Shown: in pieces, positions 12,364 to 20,998 of the stretch
Position numbering within the stretch: position 1 is the first letter of the stretch
Layout of the letters: every line of letters begins with the position of its first letter
Source: a virus
IMG/VR virus record: IMGVR_UViG_3300025914_000029
Coordinates: 1 to 35,506 of that record
Length of the DNA stretch: 35,506 nt
Reading direction: 5' to 3' (one strand)
The notes under the pieces: generated by a model
Databases searched by the model: none
What the model was told of the DNA's origin: nothing
Seen by the model: only the letters and a program-made list of their open reading frames with translations
Program-made: the position numbers and the translations under genes

Positions 12364-13131
12364 ATGTCGATTATGGAAAAGATTTTTGGCCCGCGGGTTA
12401 CTCAAACTCAAGCCCCACAAAATCCTAATTCTCCTGGAATTACCAATAACCTTCCCAATAATCCCCCTCCCAGTGGAACTCAGCAAACTGCACAAACTGC
12501 TCCTAATGGTGTAGTTCCCCAAGGTGGTTCTGATCCTGCAAACCCCCAAGAAAAGCAATCCCCCTTGGAGCAACATAAGGACCTCTGGAAAACTCCCGAA
12601 CCAGATAAGAACGCAACTCCACCGACTTCTCCCGAAGACATTCGGAAACAGATGTTGGAAGCGGCAGGCAAAGTAGATTTCTCGAAGGTTCTTGACCAAG
12701 AGATGTTAACTAAGATTGCTGCAGGAGGTGAAGGAGCTGTTCAAGCTCTTGTTGGCGTTCTCAATAAGACTGCACAAACTGTTTATGGTCAGTCAACTGT
12801 TGTTGCTCAATCTCTGATTGACAAAGCACTGAATGCCCAGGAAGCTAAGTTTCAGTCTGAACTTCCGAATCTTGTTAAGCGATTCTCCACTTCTGAGGGA
12901 ATTCTCAACAAGAATCCTGCACTCTCTAATCCTGTTGTAGCTCCGATTGTTGAAGCTATTCAGTCTCGATTGGTTGAGAAGTATCCGAAAGCATCTTCTC
13001 AGGAAATCCAAACCATGGCTGAAGAACTCATGTCGAATGCTGCTGAACTCTTTAATCCCAAAGCCAAGAATTCTGGAGATGCTGGCTCCAAGGGAAAGAA
13101 GGATGAGGATTGGGAATCGTATCTCTCGTAA
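12364..13131 (+). CDS. scaffolding protein (predicted)
   Basis: This is a predicted internal scaffold that shapes the procapsid and then leaves. At 255 aa, it has a disordered N-terminal third rich in Pro, Gln, Asn and Thr (PNNPPPSGTQQTAQTAP). The middle and C-terminus are helical and charged (EDIRKQMLEAAGKVDFSKV and IQSRLVEKYPKASSQEI). A basic-acidic tail (KGKKDEDWESYLS) recalls the capsid-binding C-termini of scaffold proteins. It lies between portal and capsid genes as in most podoviruses. The call rests on composition and position, not on a family motif. Confidence 0.8.
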   Translation: MSIMEKIFGPRVTQTQAPQNPNSPGITNNLPNNPPPSGTQQTAQTAPNGVVPQGGSDPANPQEKQSPLEQHKDLWKTPEPDKNATPPTSPEDIRKQMLEAAGKVDFSKVLDQEMLTKIAAGGEGAVQALVGVLNKTAQTVYGQSTVVAQSLIDKALNAQEAKFQSELPNLVKRFSTSEGILNKNPALSNPVVAPIVEAIQSRLVEKYPKASSQEIQTMAEELMSNAAELFNPKAKNSGDAGSKGKKDEDWESYLS

Positions 13132-13176
13132 TCTCCATATTCTCTTTTCAATTCAATTCTTATTTGGAGTTAAATC

Positions 13177-13590
13177 ATGGGTTTGTTTAAGCGGGTTCGA
13201 TTGACCCAAAATCTTAATGGCGGACTTGCAGAAGTTTCTCGCCAAGGTGCTGGTGTATTGGACCAGATTGATTGGCAAGCAATTGCAACTGATGCTCCTC
13301 TAACTCTCACTGTTGCACAGATCTCTACTGGAGGGGTTCAGTTTACTTCTTTTAGTGCAGGTCGCGCAGTTACCACGCCTACTGCAGCTTTAATTCTTGC
13401 TGCTGCTCCTGATATGGATGTGGGGGATTCATTTAGTTTCTATGTCTCTTGCGTAGCTGCATTTGCTGCAACTTGGACTGCAGGAACTGGTGTAACTCTC
13501 GCAGGTCGTGCAACTACTCCTGCTTCTTCTTGGTCTATTGTTACGGTTAAGAAACTGTCTGCCACCACTGTGGAATGGCGAGTTTCGTAA
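13177..13590 (+). CDS. putative capsid decoration protein, 137 aa
   Basis: This is a beta-rich protein with many small residues (Ala, Thr, Ser, Gly), for example TLTVAQISTGGVQFTSFS and ATWTAGTGVTLAGRATT. After a basic N-terminus (MGLFKRVRLTQNLNGG) the rest looks like a single beta domain of a kind that recurs in phage virion decoration and fibre proteins. It lies directly upstream of the major capsid gene with a clear GGAG site. A decoration or head-fibre role is inferred from position and fold pattern. Confidence 0.6.
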   Translation: MGLFKRVRLTQNLNGGLAEVSRQGAGVLDQIDWQAIATDAPLTLTVAQISTGGVQFTSFSAGRAVTTPTAALILAAAPDMDVGDSFSFYVSCVAAFAATWTAGTGVTLAGRATTPASSWSIVTVKKLSATTVEWRVS

Positions 13591-13627
13591 TCTACCCCAT
13601 ACTCACACAATCTTAGGAGTTATTTAA

Positions 13628-14848
13628 ATGTCTACGGGTATCTTTAATACTAGTGGTTTTACCACTGATCTTGCAGCCAAGTCGTTTGCAGGGATGATTA
13701 CTCGGCTTATGCCGAATGGTCAAGCTCCCCTGTTTGGCATGACTGCAATGTTGCCAAATGAAACGGCACTTCAGGTGGAACATGGTTTCTTCACCAAGAC
13801 CATGATTTTTCCCCAGATGGTTCTCAACGGCGCAATTGCTGACGGTACCATCACAGTTTTCATTGTCACCACGACTGCTAATCTTTTGCCTGGCATGTTA
13901 ATGCGTGCTCAGTCAACTGGTGAAGTTGTCATTATTAACAGTGTTCTCAATGGCACCCAAGTTTCTGTGAATCGCGGTGTTGGTACTGTTGCTGCTGCGG
14001 CAGTTGCAGATACTGTTGCGTTCTATCAAGTTGGTAATGCATTTGAAGAATCTTCAATTCGACCGAATGCTCTCCAAATTGCTCCGGTTCGCATTACCAA
14101 TTACACCCAGATTTTCCGTAATACTTGGGCACTTTCTGGTTCTGCTCAAGCTACCCAAGTTATCGCCGGTGAAACCACGGTCGCTGAGAATCGTCAAGAT
14201 TGTGCAGCTTTCCATGCAGCGGATATTGAGAAAGCTCTGTTTTTTGGACAGAAATCTCAAGGTACTCGCAATGGTCAACCTTTCCGCACAATGGATGGTT
14301 TGATCAATATTCTTTCCAACCTTACTTATTACCCTTCCTCCTACGCTGCAGTTAATACTACGACTGCCGGTGGCACCACCAACTTCACTCAACTTGAAGC
14401 AGCTCTTGATCCGGTTTTTAATCAGGCAACTGATCCGAAGGTTGGTAATGAGCGAGTTCTTTTCGTTGGTGGCACTGCTCGCAAAGTGATCAATAACATT
14501 GGTCGCTTGAATTCAACTTACTACATCCAAAATGGTGCAACTTCTTATGGTCTGCAATTCGGGCAATTCAATATTGCACGAGGTTCTTTCCGTATGATCG
14601 AACATCCTCTATTCAACTCGAATAGTGATTGGAGCAAGTATGCAGTTGCTGTTGATCTGTCTACTTTCCGTGTTGCCTACCTCGGTGGACGGAAGACTCA
14701 AAAGGCAGAGTTTAACCAAGATGGTCAAGTTGTGGATAACGGCATTGATGCAGTTGGTGGCACGCTCACGAGTGAACTCACTTGTGTTGTGAAGAATCCT
14801 CCTGCTAATGCTCTTATTACTAACCTTACCGCTGCTGCTGCGGGCTAA
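13628..14848 (+). CDS. major capsid protein, SU10/DUF5309 type
   Basis: This is the HK97-fold shell protein. At 406 aa it has the features of the SU10 major capsid family (DUF5309): an N-terminal segment (TTDLAAKSFAGMITRLMPNG), then EHGFFTKTMIFPQ, an inserted small beta region (residues about 70-135), ITNYTQIFRNTWALSGS, and a C-terminal P-domain-like part with VLFVGGTARKVINNIGR and ending VVKNPP. AGGAG stands 11 nt upstream. The gene is followed by a 90-nt spacer with strong RNA structure, as might be expected for a highly expressed transcript. Family assignment is from recognised sequence pattern. Confidence 0.9.
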   Translation: MSTGIFNTSGFTTDLAAKSFAGMITRLMPNGQAPLFGMTAMLPNETALQVEHGFFTKTMIFPQMVLNGAIADGTITVFIVTTTANLLPGMLMRAQSTGEVVIINSVLNGTQVSVNRGVGTVAAAAVADTVAFYQVGNAFEESSIRPNALQIAPVRITNYTQIFRNTWALSGSAQATQVIAGETTVAENRQDCAAFHAADIEKALFFGQKSQGTRNGQPFRTMDGLINILSNLTYYPSSYAAVNTTTAGGTTNFTQLEAALDPVFNQATDPKVGNERVLFVGGTARKVINNIGRLNSTYYIQNGATSYGLQFGQFNIARGSFRMIEHPLFNSNSDWSKYAVAVDLSTFRVAYLGGRKTQKAEFNQDGQVVDNGIDAVGGTLTSELTCVVKNPPANALITNLTAAAAG

Positions 14849-14861
14849 GATTTCCTCCTGA

Positions 14862-14908
14862 GGGAAACCCAGTTTCCGGAGAGTTCTGGGTCATAGTTAA
14901 AACTCTCC
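14862..14908 (+). promoter_or_regulatory. structured spacer after the capsid gene, possible H-type pseudoknot
   Basis: Three perfect pairings compete or combine: GGAAAC 14863-14868 with GTTTCC 14872-14877; ACCCAG 14867-14872 with CTGGGT 14886-14891; and GGAGAGTT 14878-14885 with AACTCTCC 14901-14908. The second and third interleave with no base between them, giving an H-type pseudoknot with stems of 6 and 8 bp and loops of 5 and 9 nt. The first is an alternative hairpin. There is no U-tract behind it, so it is not a standard terminator. It may stabilise or process the capsid mRNA. Confidence 0.55.
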
Positions 14909-14938
14909 TCCCTCCCTCAGTTCCAGGAAAAACAAATC

Positions 14939-15388
14939 ATGAGTTCTGCCCAAACCAATCCTTCTACCGATACTTACCATCTTTTCAAGAGTCAGCAAAC
15001 CTCTTGGACTTACTATTGTCGTAAAGGTCAACCTTGTGTATTTGTGCAGGGTCAATACTTTACCAAAGATCCTGTGATTATCCAGGAGCTGAAAGAAGAA
15101 GTTGCAAACGGTCACCCAGCAATTTATATTGATGAAAATCAGGTGACTTTTAATCCTGAGACTGACACTCCGATGGCAAAACTTAGATCTCAAATGCGAG
15201 AACAAATCATCGCAGAGTTAATGGAGAGCCAAAAGAATGCCTCTGGTGATCCTGCACGAGATATGGGTACATCTAAACAAGATCAATTGAATCCTGCATC
15301 CACATCTACGATTGCTCCTGTTGCTGCTGGTGGAAATGGAATGTCTACCGCAGCTCAAGCAATGCTTACCTCTCTCAAGAAGCCCTAA
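14939..15388 (+). CDS. hypothetical virion-region protein, 149 aa
   Basis: The N-terminal half has a small beta-rich unit (WTYYCRKGQPCVFVQGQYF), then FTKDPVIIQELKEEV and a short strand (HPAIYIDENQVTF). The second half is helical then disordered, with Ala/Ser/Gly-rich stretches (MRDQ-type helix, then STIAPVAAGGNGMSTAA). The N-terminal pattern is the kind seen in small phage proteins encoded between capsid and head-tail connector genes. I infer a head-completion or capsid-associated role from position only. Confidence 0.72.
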   Translation: MSSAQTNPSTDTYHLFKSQQTSWTYYCRKGQPCVFVQGQYFTKDPVIIQELKEEVANGHPAIYIDENQVTFNPETDTPMAKLRSQMREQIIAELMESQKNASGDPARDMGTSKQDQLNPASTSTIAPVAAGGNGMSTAAQAMLTSLKKP

Positions 15389-15391
15389 ATC

Positions 15392-15982
15392 ATGACTCTT
15401 ACCGAACTGCAGTCTGAGGTCTATACATTAACAAATCGCCCTGATTTGACTGCGGAAACTTTAGCTGCAGTTCGGGCCGCCACTCTTAAACTCCATCAAC
15501 TCGAATACTTTTTCAAAGATATCTTCGAGACCGGTGTAACTTTCTCTGCCAGTGCGTATCAACAACAAATTGATTACCGCACACTAATTCCTGCATTCAG
15601 GTCAGTCTCTTACATTCGTAAAACCGATTCTACAGGCTCAGATGATCTGGGCTTTTTTGATGTAATCCAACCTGAATCTGTTCTTGATCTTTACCAACAG
15701 AATCGAGAAGATGTTTATTACGTAGCGGGCCAGATGATTCAACTCCGCTCCTCCACCCAGTTTCAATACATCATCCTGGGATGTTATATCAATCCAGATA
15801 TCACAGTTGCTGGATATAATTCCTGGATTGCATTAGATCACCCATACGCAATTATCTACCAAGCTGCAGCAGATATCTTTAAAGCAATTGGTAAAAGTGA
15901 AGAATTTGCAGCTTACACTGCTATGGCACTAGATCAGCGTCAAGTAGTTACGATTTCTAATATTCAAGCTAAAGGTTACTAA
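15392..15982 (+). CDS. head-tail adaptor / tail tubular protein A-like
   Basis: This is the predicted adaptor ring under the portal. At 196 aa it opens with a helical region (MTLTELQSEVYTLTNRPD, AETLAAVRAATLKLHQLE). A beta region (FETGVTFSASAYQQQIDY, FRSVSYIRK, GFFDVIQP) and a C-terminal helical segment (HPYAIIYQAAADIFKAIG) follow. This helix-beta-helix layout and the length match T7 gp11 and similar podovirus adaptors. Its position after the capsid and before the nozzle and tailspike fits. The family link is inferred from layout. Confidence 0.75.
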   Translation: MTLTELQSEVYTLTNRPDLTAETLAAVRAATLKLHQLEYFFKDIFETGVTFSASAYQQQIDYRTLIPAFRSVSYIRKTDSTGSDDLGFFDVIQPESVLDLYQQNREDVYYVAGQMIQLRSSTQFQYIILGCYINPDITVAGYNSWIALDHPYAIIYQAAADIFKAIGKSEEFAAYTAMALDQRQVVTISNIQAKGY

Positions 15983-15990
15983 GGATTAAT

Positions 15991-17568
15991 ATGACTGCAT
16001 CTATTTGGAATCCTATTAGCACAGTCACGGGAATTTCTGAATCAGTTAATTCTATTGCAGAATTACGACAAATTACTGCAACTCTTGCCACAGTTTTAGG
16101 ACTTACTGCGGTAATTGTTAAAGGTTACTACAGTGCAGGAGACGGTGGAGGTGGAACTTATTATCTTGATACAACTGATACTACTTCCGCTGACAACGGT
16201 GGAACTATAATTGTTGCTAATGATTCTCGTAGATGGAAATTAACCACTCAAGGAATTATTTCTTGTAGGCAGTTTGGGTGTCATGGGGACGGTACAACTG
16301 ATGACACTATAAAATTACAAATTTGGTTGAATTATTGTTATTCTAATAATATTCCATTATTTTTAGCTCCAGGCAATTATGGAGCTAGCTCTCTTTCACT
16401 GACTTTCAATGGAACTAACTTAAACTCTAGTTTTGTAATGTACGGTGCGGGACGCTATGCATCTAGAATTACTCAACTTAGTGGAACATCTCCTTTACTA
16501 CTTCTAACTTCTACTAATCCTGCTACTACTTATGCTGAACCTAATATCTATTTGGGAGATTTTGGGTTATATGGTTCAGGAAAGACTGCTGATGGATTAG
16601 CATTGAAAGGTATCGCTAATTTTAATATTGAAAGATTACTTATTACAGCCTTTGATCATTGTCTATATTTAGGATCAGCTTTAGTTGGGGCAGTTAAAAG
16701 TTGTGATATTCGAGATGGCAATATTGGAATATTTACTACCAAATTAGGAACTGCCTATTGTAATGCAATTACTTTTGATCAATGTAAAGTAAAAAATCAC
16801 ACTACACGTGGCTGGGACTTAGGTTATTGTAAGTTGATAAAAATTACCAATAACTGTGATACTGAAGGTTGCGGTACAGTAGCTAATACAGCTACAGGTG
16901 GATTAATCATTAGAAATACTGTAGATGATGAAACAGGTTATGGTAAAATAATTATTGCAGATTCTTGGTTTGAATCTAATAAAGGTAGGACTATAGATGT
17001 AGAAAATACTTCTGGATTATTCTTAGAACTTAGAAATTTATTACTTGCAAATAGTGAATCAGGTAGGGCTTTAAATGTACAAGGTTGTGATACAATCGTT
17101 TTAAATATGCTAGAAGCTGCGAGTCCTGGTGATACAGTAACAATTGCAAATACTACCAATAGCATTAGTGATGGTTGTTTAATTAATACTACTGTGGACA
17201 GTGCAATTAATAGGTACGTAAAAGCTAGGATTGATAGTGGTACAGGAATTGTATTTAATATTACCAGTGCTGCAGGAAGTATTGATTTAAATGGCGATGT
17301 AAGTATTAATACTGCAGGTAAAGGATTAAAAGTTAAATCTGGAGCTAATGCAAGAATTGGTACAGCAGTATTAGTTGCAGGTACGATAACAGTTAATAAT
17401 ACTTCTATTACTGCTAACACTAGAATTCTTTTAACATGTCTGACTCCAGGTGGAACTCCTGGATTTCTTAGAGTGAGTGCAGTAGTTAATGGTACTTCAT
17501 TTACAATTCTCTCCTCAAATGCTGCAGATACTTCTACAGTATCTTGGTATTTGATTGAATCTATGTAA
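15991..17568 (+). CDS. tailspike 1, right-handed beta-helix (pectate-lyase-like)
   Basis: This is a predicted trimeric receptor-binding or depolymerase spike of 525 aa. Residues about 38-85 form the attachment module seen on many phage spikes (VIVKGYYSAGDGGGGTYYL, then DNGGTIIVANDSRRWKL). The Pec_lyase_3-type start of the helix follows (CRQFGCHGDGTTDDTIKLQ, about 93-111). The middle consists of short repeats rich in Asn, Ile and Gly, the beta-helix rungs. The last 100 residues form a separate beta region (ARIGTAVLVAGTITVN). Codon and base use is visibly more AT-rich than neighbours (many TTA, AGA, AAT), suggesting later acquisition or exchange. The polysaccharide substrate cannot be predicted. 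Confidence 0.87.
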   Translation: MTASIWNPISTVTGISESVNSIAELRQITATLATVLGLTAVIVKGYYSAGDGGGGTYYLDTTDTTSADNGGTIIVANDSRRWKLTTQGIISCRQFGCHGDGTTDDTIKLQIWLNYCYSNNIPLFLAPGNYGASSLSLTFNGTNLNSSFVMYGAGRYASRITQLSGTSPLLLLTSTNPATTYAEPNIYLGDFGLYGSGKTADGLALKGIANFNIERLLITAFDHCLYLGSALVGAVKSCDIRDGNIGIFTTKLGTAYCNAITFDQCKVKNHTTRGWDLGYCKLIKITNNCDTEGCGTVANTATGGLIIRNTVDDETGYGKIIIADSWFESNKGRTIDVENTSGLFLELRNLLLANSESGRALNVQGCDTIVLNMLEAASPGDTVTIANTTNSISDGCLINTTVDSAINRYVKARIDSGTGIVFNITSAAGSIDLNGDVSINTAGKGLKVKSGANARIGTAVLVAGTITVNNTSITANTRILLTCLTPGGTPGFLRVSAVVNGTSFTILSSNAADTSTVSWYLIESM

Positions 17569-17577
17569 GATAGTAAT

Positions 17578-19236
17578 ATGCCTCAAATCACCTATCGAGG
17601 AAATCTCTCTGCAGCAACTTTCCCTATGACGGTTGCACAGGCAGGCAGAAGTGTAATCATTCCTGGACCAGATAATTATTTCGATCGTAGAGTTGATCCC
17701 GATGGCTCTACTAAAGATGCCGGAATTCCTCAAGCGATTTACATGGAGAACGTATTACCTACCTCTGGAGGTTATCAGAGTGTAGGGTATGATCCTACTT
17801 CTAATGTATTTCCATCCACAGGCAATGTAAATTTAACTATCACAGTTTCTGTATCAGGATCGATTTATGGAGTAACTCAAAGAACTCCAATTGTACTAGC
17901 TTTTGTTAGTAATACTGAAGTTAGATGTAATTTCTCCGATGCCCAATATTCTGGTGGATGGATTGCAGCAATTATTCCTGCAGGTTATAGCACTCCTAAT
18001 AATGAGAATGACATTTCATTTGCGTATGTGAGAGGTGTAACTTACTGCTGGATTAAGAGCGCACAAAAATTATATACACTCTCTTGCGCTACTTTAGGTA
18101 ATCCACAAGTCACTTTCACAGATGTCACTGGGACAATTGCAGGTATTGCAGTTGCAAATATTGGCTGGATTACAAGTGCTTTTAATTATCTAATCTGTAT
18201 TGACATTGCAAATCAATCTATTCGCTGGTCATCTACAACTACTCCAACTGATTTTGTAGTCTCTCTGGTCAGTGGCGCAGGGTCAGAAACTCCCACGGGG
18301 TTACAGAGCCAGATGAATTTCCTCCTGGCTCATCCCACTGGATTTTTAATCTATACCGATTCTAATGTAATTGCTGCTTCCTATACTGGCAATGCTAGGT
18401 ACCCTTGGAAGTTTAAAGAAATTTCAGGTTCCACAGGAGTATCTAATCGTTGGCAGATTTCATTAAACTATTTAAATAATTCTGAAGATATTCATTTTGT
18501 TGTTGATGACGCAGGAAAAATTCAAGCAATTTCAGGGTTACGGTCTGAAACTATTGCTCCTGAAGTTACAAACTATTTAGAGCGCTCCAAAATAATTGAT
18601 AATTTTGATTCTACTACTAATACTTTTAGTGTACAACATATCCCAGATAATTTCTATCCGGATGTAATGACATTTGCAGCTAGAAGAAAGATATCTTTTT
18701 TATTGAGTAGATACATTATAATTTCTTATGGACTCATCCAAGGAAGTTATACAAATGCAATCTGGTACGATACAACTTTACAGAGATTTGGTAAATTAAA
18801 AATTGCTCATAACAGTCTCTGGTCTTCTGAGAACTATATTTATTTTATTTCATTCTCTAATCCTGTCGCTACTAGATTGAGTTACGACATCTATGATTAC
18901 ACAGCCGCTTTTAGTGGTGTATTGATATTAGGTAAATTCCAATATGTACGATCTAGATTTATGCGCCTGGAAGAAATTGAGATTGAATCAGAACAATCTA
19001 GTGCAGTAATTTCTGCAAATGCGATTCCAATGAGTCCTAATTTTACATTGGCAATCTTACCTTCTTTAGACGGAAAAAATTTTAATACTGCCATTACTCC
19101 AACACTAGTTTCTAATACTAATGAATTAAGAAGTTATAAATGTCACAACACTGCTATGAATCATTCATTGGTACTTAAAGGTGCCTTTGATGTAAATACA
19201 GTTCAATTGAAATTTGTCCCTGACGGAAAACGTTAA
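17578..19236 (+). CDS. tail nozzle / tail tubular protein B-like
   Basis: This is a 552-aa, beta-rich protein with the N-terminal pattern typical of large podovirus tail tube or nozzle proteins: GRSVIIPGPDNYFDRRVDP, GIPQAIYMENVLPTSGG, then SVGYDPTS, where phage nozzle proteins often have a similar E-N-V-x-P...G...R/GY signature. The interior consists of propeller-like beta repeats (for example GSIYGVTQRTPIVLAFVS). It has no catalytic motif. Its place after the adaptor and spike gene, and the absence of other tail-tube genes, support the call. I am confident that it is a tail protein and moderately confident that it is the nozzle. Confidence 0.72.
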   Translation: MPQITYRGNLSAATFPMTVAQAGRSVIIPGPDNYFDRRVDPDGSTKDAGIPQAIYMENVLPTSGGYQSVGYDPTSNVFPSTGNVNLTITVSVSGSIYGVTQRTPIVLAFVSNTEVRCNFSDAQYSGGWIAAIIPAGYSTPNNENDISFAYVRGVTYCWIKSAQKLYTLSCATLGNPQVTFTDVTGTIAGIAVANIGWITSAFNYLICIDIANQSIRWSSTTTPTDFVVSLVSGAGSETPTGLQSQMNFLLAHPTGFLIYTDSNVIAASYTGNARYPWKFKEISGSTGVSNRWQISLNYLNNSEDIHFVVDDAGKIQAISGLRSETIAPEVTNYLERSKIIDNFDSTTNTFSVQHIPDNFYPDVMTFAARRKISFLLSRYIIISYGLIQGSYTNAIWYDTTLQRFGKLKIAHNSLWSSENYIYFISFSNPVATRLSYDIYDYTAAFSGVLILGKFQYVRSRFMRLEEIEIESEQSSAVISANAIPMSPNFTLAILPSLDGKNFNTAITPTLVSNTNELRSYKCHNTAMNHSLVLKGAFDVNTVQLKFVPDGKR

Positions 19237-19245
19237 GGAGTTTAT

Positions 19246-19599
19246 ATGGGCTGGAATTCTATAGTTCCATATGCCGGTGCCGAGAGTGGAGAACTCCAAG
19301 ACACAATTGGAATTACTAAATTCTCTGGAGCGAATTCAACTGACTGGGCACAAGTAATCGGAGGAGTCATTATCCAAGGAGGTATTGCTCTTGCAGTTCC
19401 TCCAGATGGGACAGTCACTATTAATTTCCAAGCACCGTTTACTAAGCAAGTACTTGGAGTTTTTACCCAGAGTGTCTACATTCCCACTGCTTCAACTTCA
19501 GAGAATGCTGGACTAGTGAATAATGTGGCTTTGGATAAATTTGATTTAGGAAATGATGGATCACAAAAAGATATCTACTGGTGGGCAATTGGAGTCTAG
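19246..19599 (+). CDS. gp53-like tip-domain protein, 117 aa
   Basis: This small beta-rich protein matches the pattern of the gp53-like C-terminal domain usually found at the ends of tail fibres: a hydrophobic start of the domain (VIGGVIIQGGIALAV), then TVTINFQAPFTKQVLGVF, and a typical end (DIYWWAIGV). Here it is a free-standing gene rather than a fused fibre tip, with a short N-terminal extension (residues 1-35). It could cap the nozzle or a spike. AAGGAG precedes the ATG. Confidence 0.65.
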   Translation: MGWNSIVPYAGAESGELQDTIGITKFSGANSTDWAQVIGGVIIQGGIALAVPPDGTVTINFQAPFTKQVLGVFTQSVYIPTASTSENAGLVNNVALDKFDLGNDGSQKDIYWWAIGV

Positions 19600-19616
19600 T
19601 AGTACAGGAGTTTAAA

Positions 19617-20090
19617 ATGACACATCAAGAGTTGGGATTGAGTGATCACTTTAGTTGGGAAGAAGCATGTAGAACAGATCATCAGGAGATAGATAACACT
19701 ATTCCTAAGACTCTGTACTCTACAATCCAAAATACGGCGCGCGGCATGGAAAGAATCCGTGCTCTTCTTTCTCATCCAATCTCGGTAAATTCTTGGTATC
19801 GTTCCCCAGAACTAAACAAGGCTGTGGGAGGAAGAGTCAATTCCCAACATCTCCTCGGTGAAGCTGTAGATTTCACTTGTGATTCCTATGGCACACCTTT
19901 GGAAATTGTACGTAAAATCGCACACTATCCGGATCTCATTAATTTTGATCAATTGATTCTTGAACATCGTTGGGTTCATGTATCCTTTACTTCTATCCCC
20001 GGTGTAGTTCCACGACATCAAGTTTTAACATTGACTAAGAGTGGAAATTATAAGTCCGGGATAACTGATCTAATGGGGAACCCAGCATGA
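19617..20090 (+). CDS. endolysin, M15-type D-Ala-D-Ala peptidase
   Basis: This zinc peptidase cleaves peptidoglycan cross-link peptides. At 157 aa it is one catalytic domain. The zinc site is seen as H78-x6-D85 (SQHLLGEAVDF) and H121 (RWVHVSF), with E116 as the catalytic base. The upstream substrate-side motif is SWYRSPELNKAVGG (59-72). There is no signal peptide, so release depends on a holin. I chose the ATG at 19617, which follows AGGAG; an in-frame upstream ATG at 19581 lies inside the previous gene. Its stop overlaps the start of the holin-like gene (ATGA). Confidence 0.9.
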   Translation: MTHQELGLSDHFSWEEACRTDHQEIDNTIPKTLYSTIQNTARGMERIRALLSHPISVNSWYRSPELNKAVGGRVNSQHLLGEAVDFTCDSYGTPLEIVRKIAHYPDLINFDQLILEHRWVHVSFTSIPGVVPRHQVLTLTKSGNYKSGITDLMGNPA

Positions 20091-20341
20091 GTCAAGAAGG
20101 TGCTATCGATACCCAAGTGCGAATCGATGTTGCAGTTTTAAAGCAGCAGATGGAGCACATGGTAGCTATGCTAGAACAACAAAATCGAAATGCAGAAATC
20201 CAGAAGAAGATTCTAGATGAACTAGTAATTCTTGCTGCTCAAGGGAAAGGTTCCCTCTGGATGTTTATTACACTTGGTGGTGCAATCGCCACTTTTATTT
20301 TAAACTTTAAAAGTATTATTGATTTCTTTTCTAGGAGCTAA
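20087..20341 (+). CDS. holin-like protein, 84 aa (XhlA-type layout)
   Basis: The first 50 residues form an amphipathic or coiled-coil region (QVRIDVAVLKQQMEHMVAM and further Gln/Glu-rich heptads). A single membrane segment follows (SLWMFITLGGAIATFIL, about residues 56-73) and then a short basic end. This N-in coiled coil with a C-terminal membrane helix resembles XhlA-type holin or lysis proteins. The ATGA overlap with the endolysin supports a shared lysis module. An inner-membrane spanin would have the opposite order (membrane helix first), so I prefer holin. Confidence 0.68.
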   Translation: MSQEGAIDTQVRIDVAVLKQQMEHMVAMLEQQNRNAEIQKKILDELVILAAQGKGSLWMFITLGGAIATFILNFKSIIDFFSRS

Positions 20342-20343
20342 TC

Positions 20344-20997
20344 ATGGCAGGCTTATTAGATTCTTTCACTTCCAGTTTTGGTCAGAATCTTGGTGATTCG
20401 TTATTTCGTACCAAGAGTACGGATACCACTTCTGGTACCACTCAGAAAGTTCTCACTCAAGAAGGTATTGATAAACTTGTTTATGATGTGATGTCATCTG
20501 ATCAAGGTTTAGCAGCACTCGCATCTGGTGAGAATGCTTCTGGCGGATTTGGTTCTTCTACTAAATCTCTCATGGCCCAGGATTTAATTGCAAAGCTTGT
20601 TGGTGAACTTGCTAATGTCACCGCTCCCACAGTTACCAATACACAGACTCAGAAATCTTCGGGTAAGAAACTAAGTGTTATTTGTACTGAGTTGCATCGA
20701 CAAGGTTACATTGAAGATGATCTTTACGCTCGCGGCTCACAGAAATTCTATGAAGCCAACCCAGTTATGGCCAGGGGCTATCAATTCTTAGCTCAACCGA
20801 TTGTGCGTAAGATGGTCTCGAATCCTAAGCTCTGCCAATTCTTCCTTCCTTGGGCTAGCGCTCGATATGACTATGTTCTTCTGGGTAAAAACTCTTGGCG
20901 CGCAGGTGTGATGAGTCTTCTGGGCGAACCTATTTGTTTTATTGTAGGTTTATTTATTCGCTCTAATTCGATCTACTCCCATCGCACGGAGAGTTAA
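20344..20997 (+). CDS. small DNA-ejection / internal virion protein (predicted)
   Basis: This 217-aa protein has a Ser/Gly/Thr-rich N-terminus (residues 1-40), then a helical module (EGIDKLVYDVMSSDQGLAAL, SGGFGSSTKSLMAQDLIAK) with the pattern of phage internal or DNA-transfer proteins. A second module includes SVICTELHRQGYIEDDLY and GYQFLAQPIVRKMV, which recurs in podovirus virion proteins. The last 35 residues are hydrophobic and could insert in a membrane. The order small-medium-large with the two following genes parallels T7 gp14-gp15-gp16. Function is inferred from this arrangement. Confidence 0.65.
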   Translation: MAGLLDSFTSSFGQNLGDSLFRTKSTDTTSGTTQKVLTQEGIDKLVYDVMSSDQGLAALASGENASGGFGSSTKSLMAQDLIAKLVGELANVTAPTVTNTQTQKSSGKKLSVICTELHRQGYIEDDLYARGSQKFYEANPVMARGYQFLAQPIVRKMVSNPKLCQFFLPWASARYDYVLLGKNSWRAGVMSLLGEPICFIVGLFIRSNSIYSHRTES

Positions 20998-20998
20998 G

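Noticed and set aside
14849-14896. Programmed readthrough or frameshift of the capsid gene at the pseudoknot
   Set aside because: In-frame readthrough ends after 15 more codons at a TAG (14894-14896), and the structure starts about 18 nt after the stop, too far for typical recoding; no slippery heptamer was seen.
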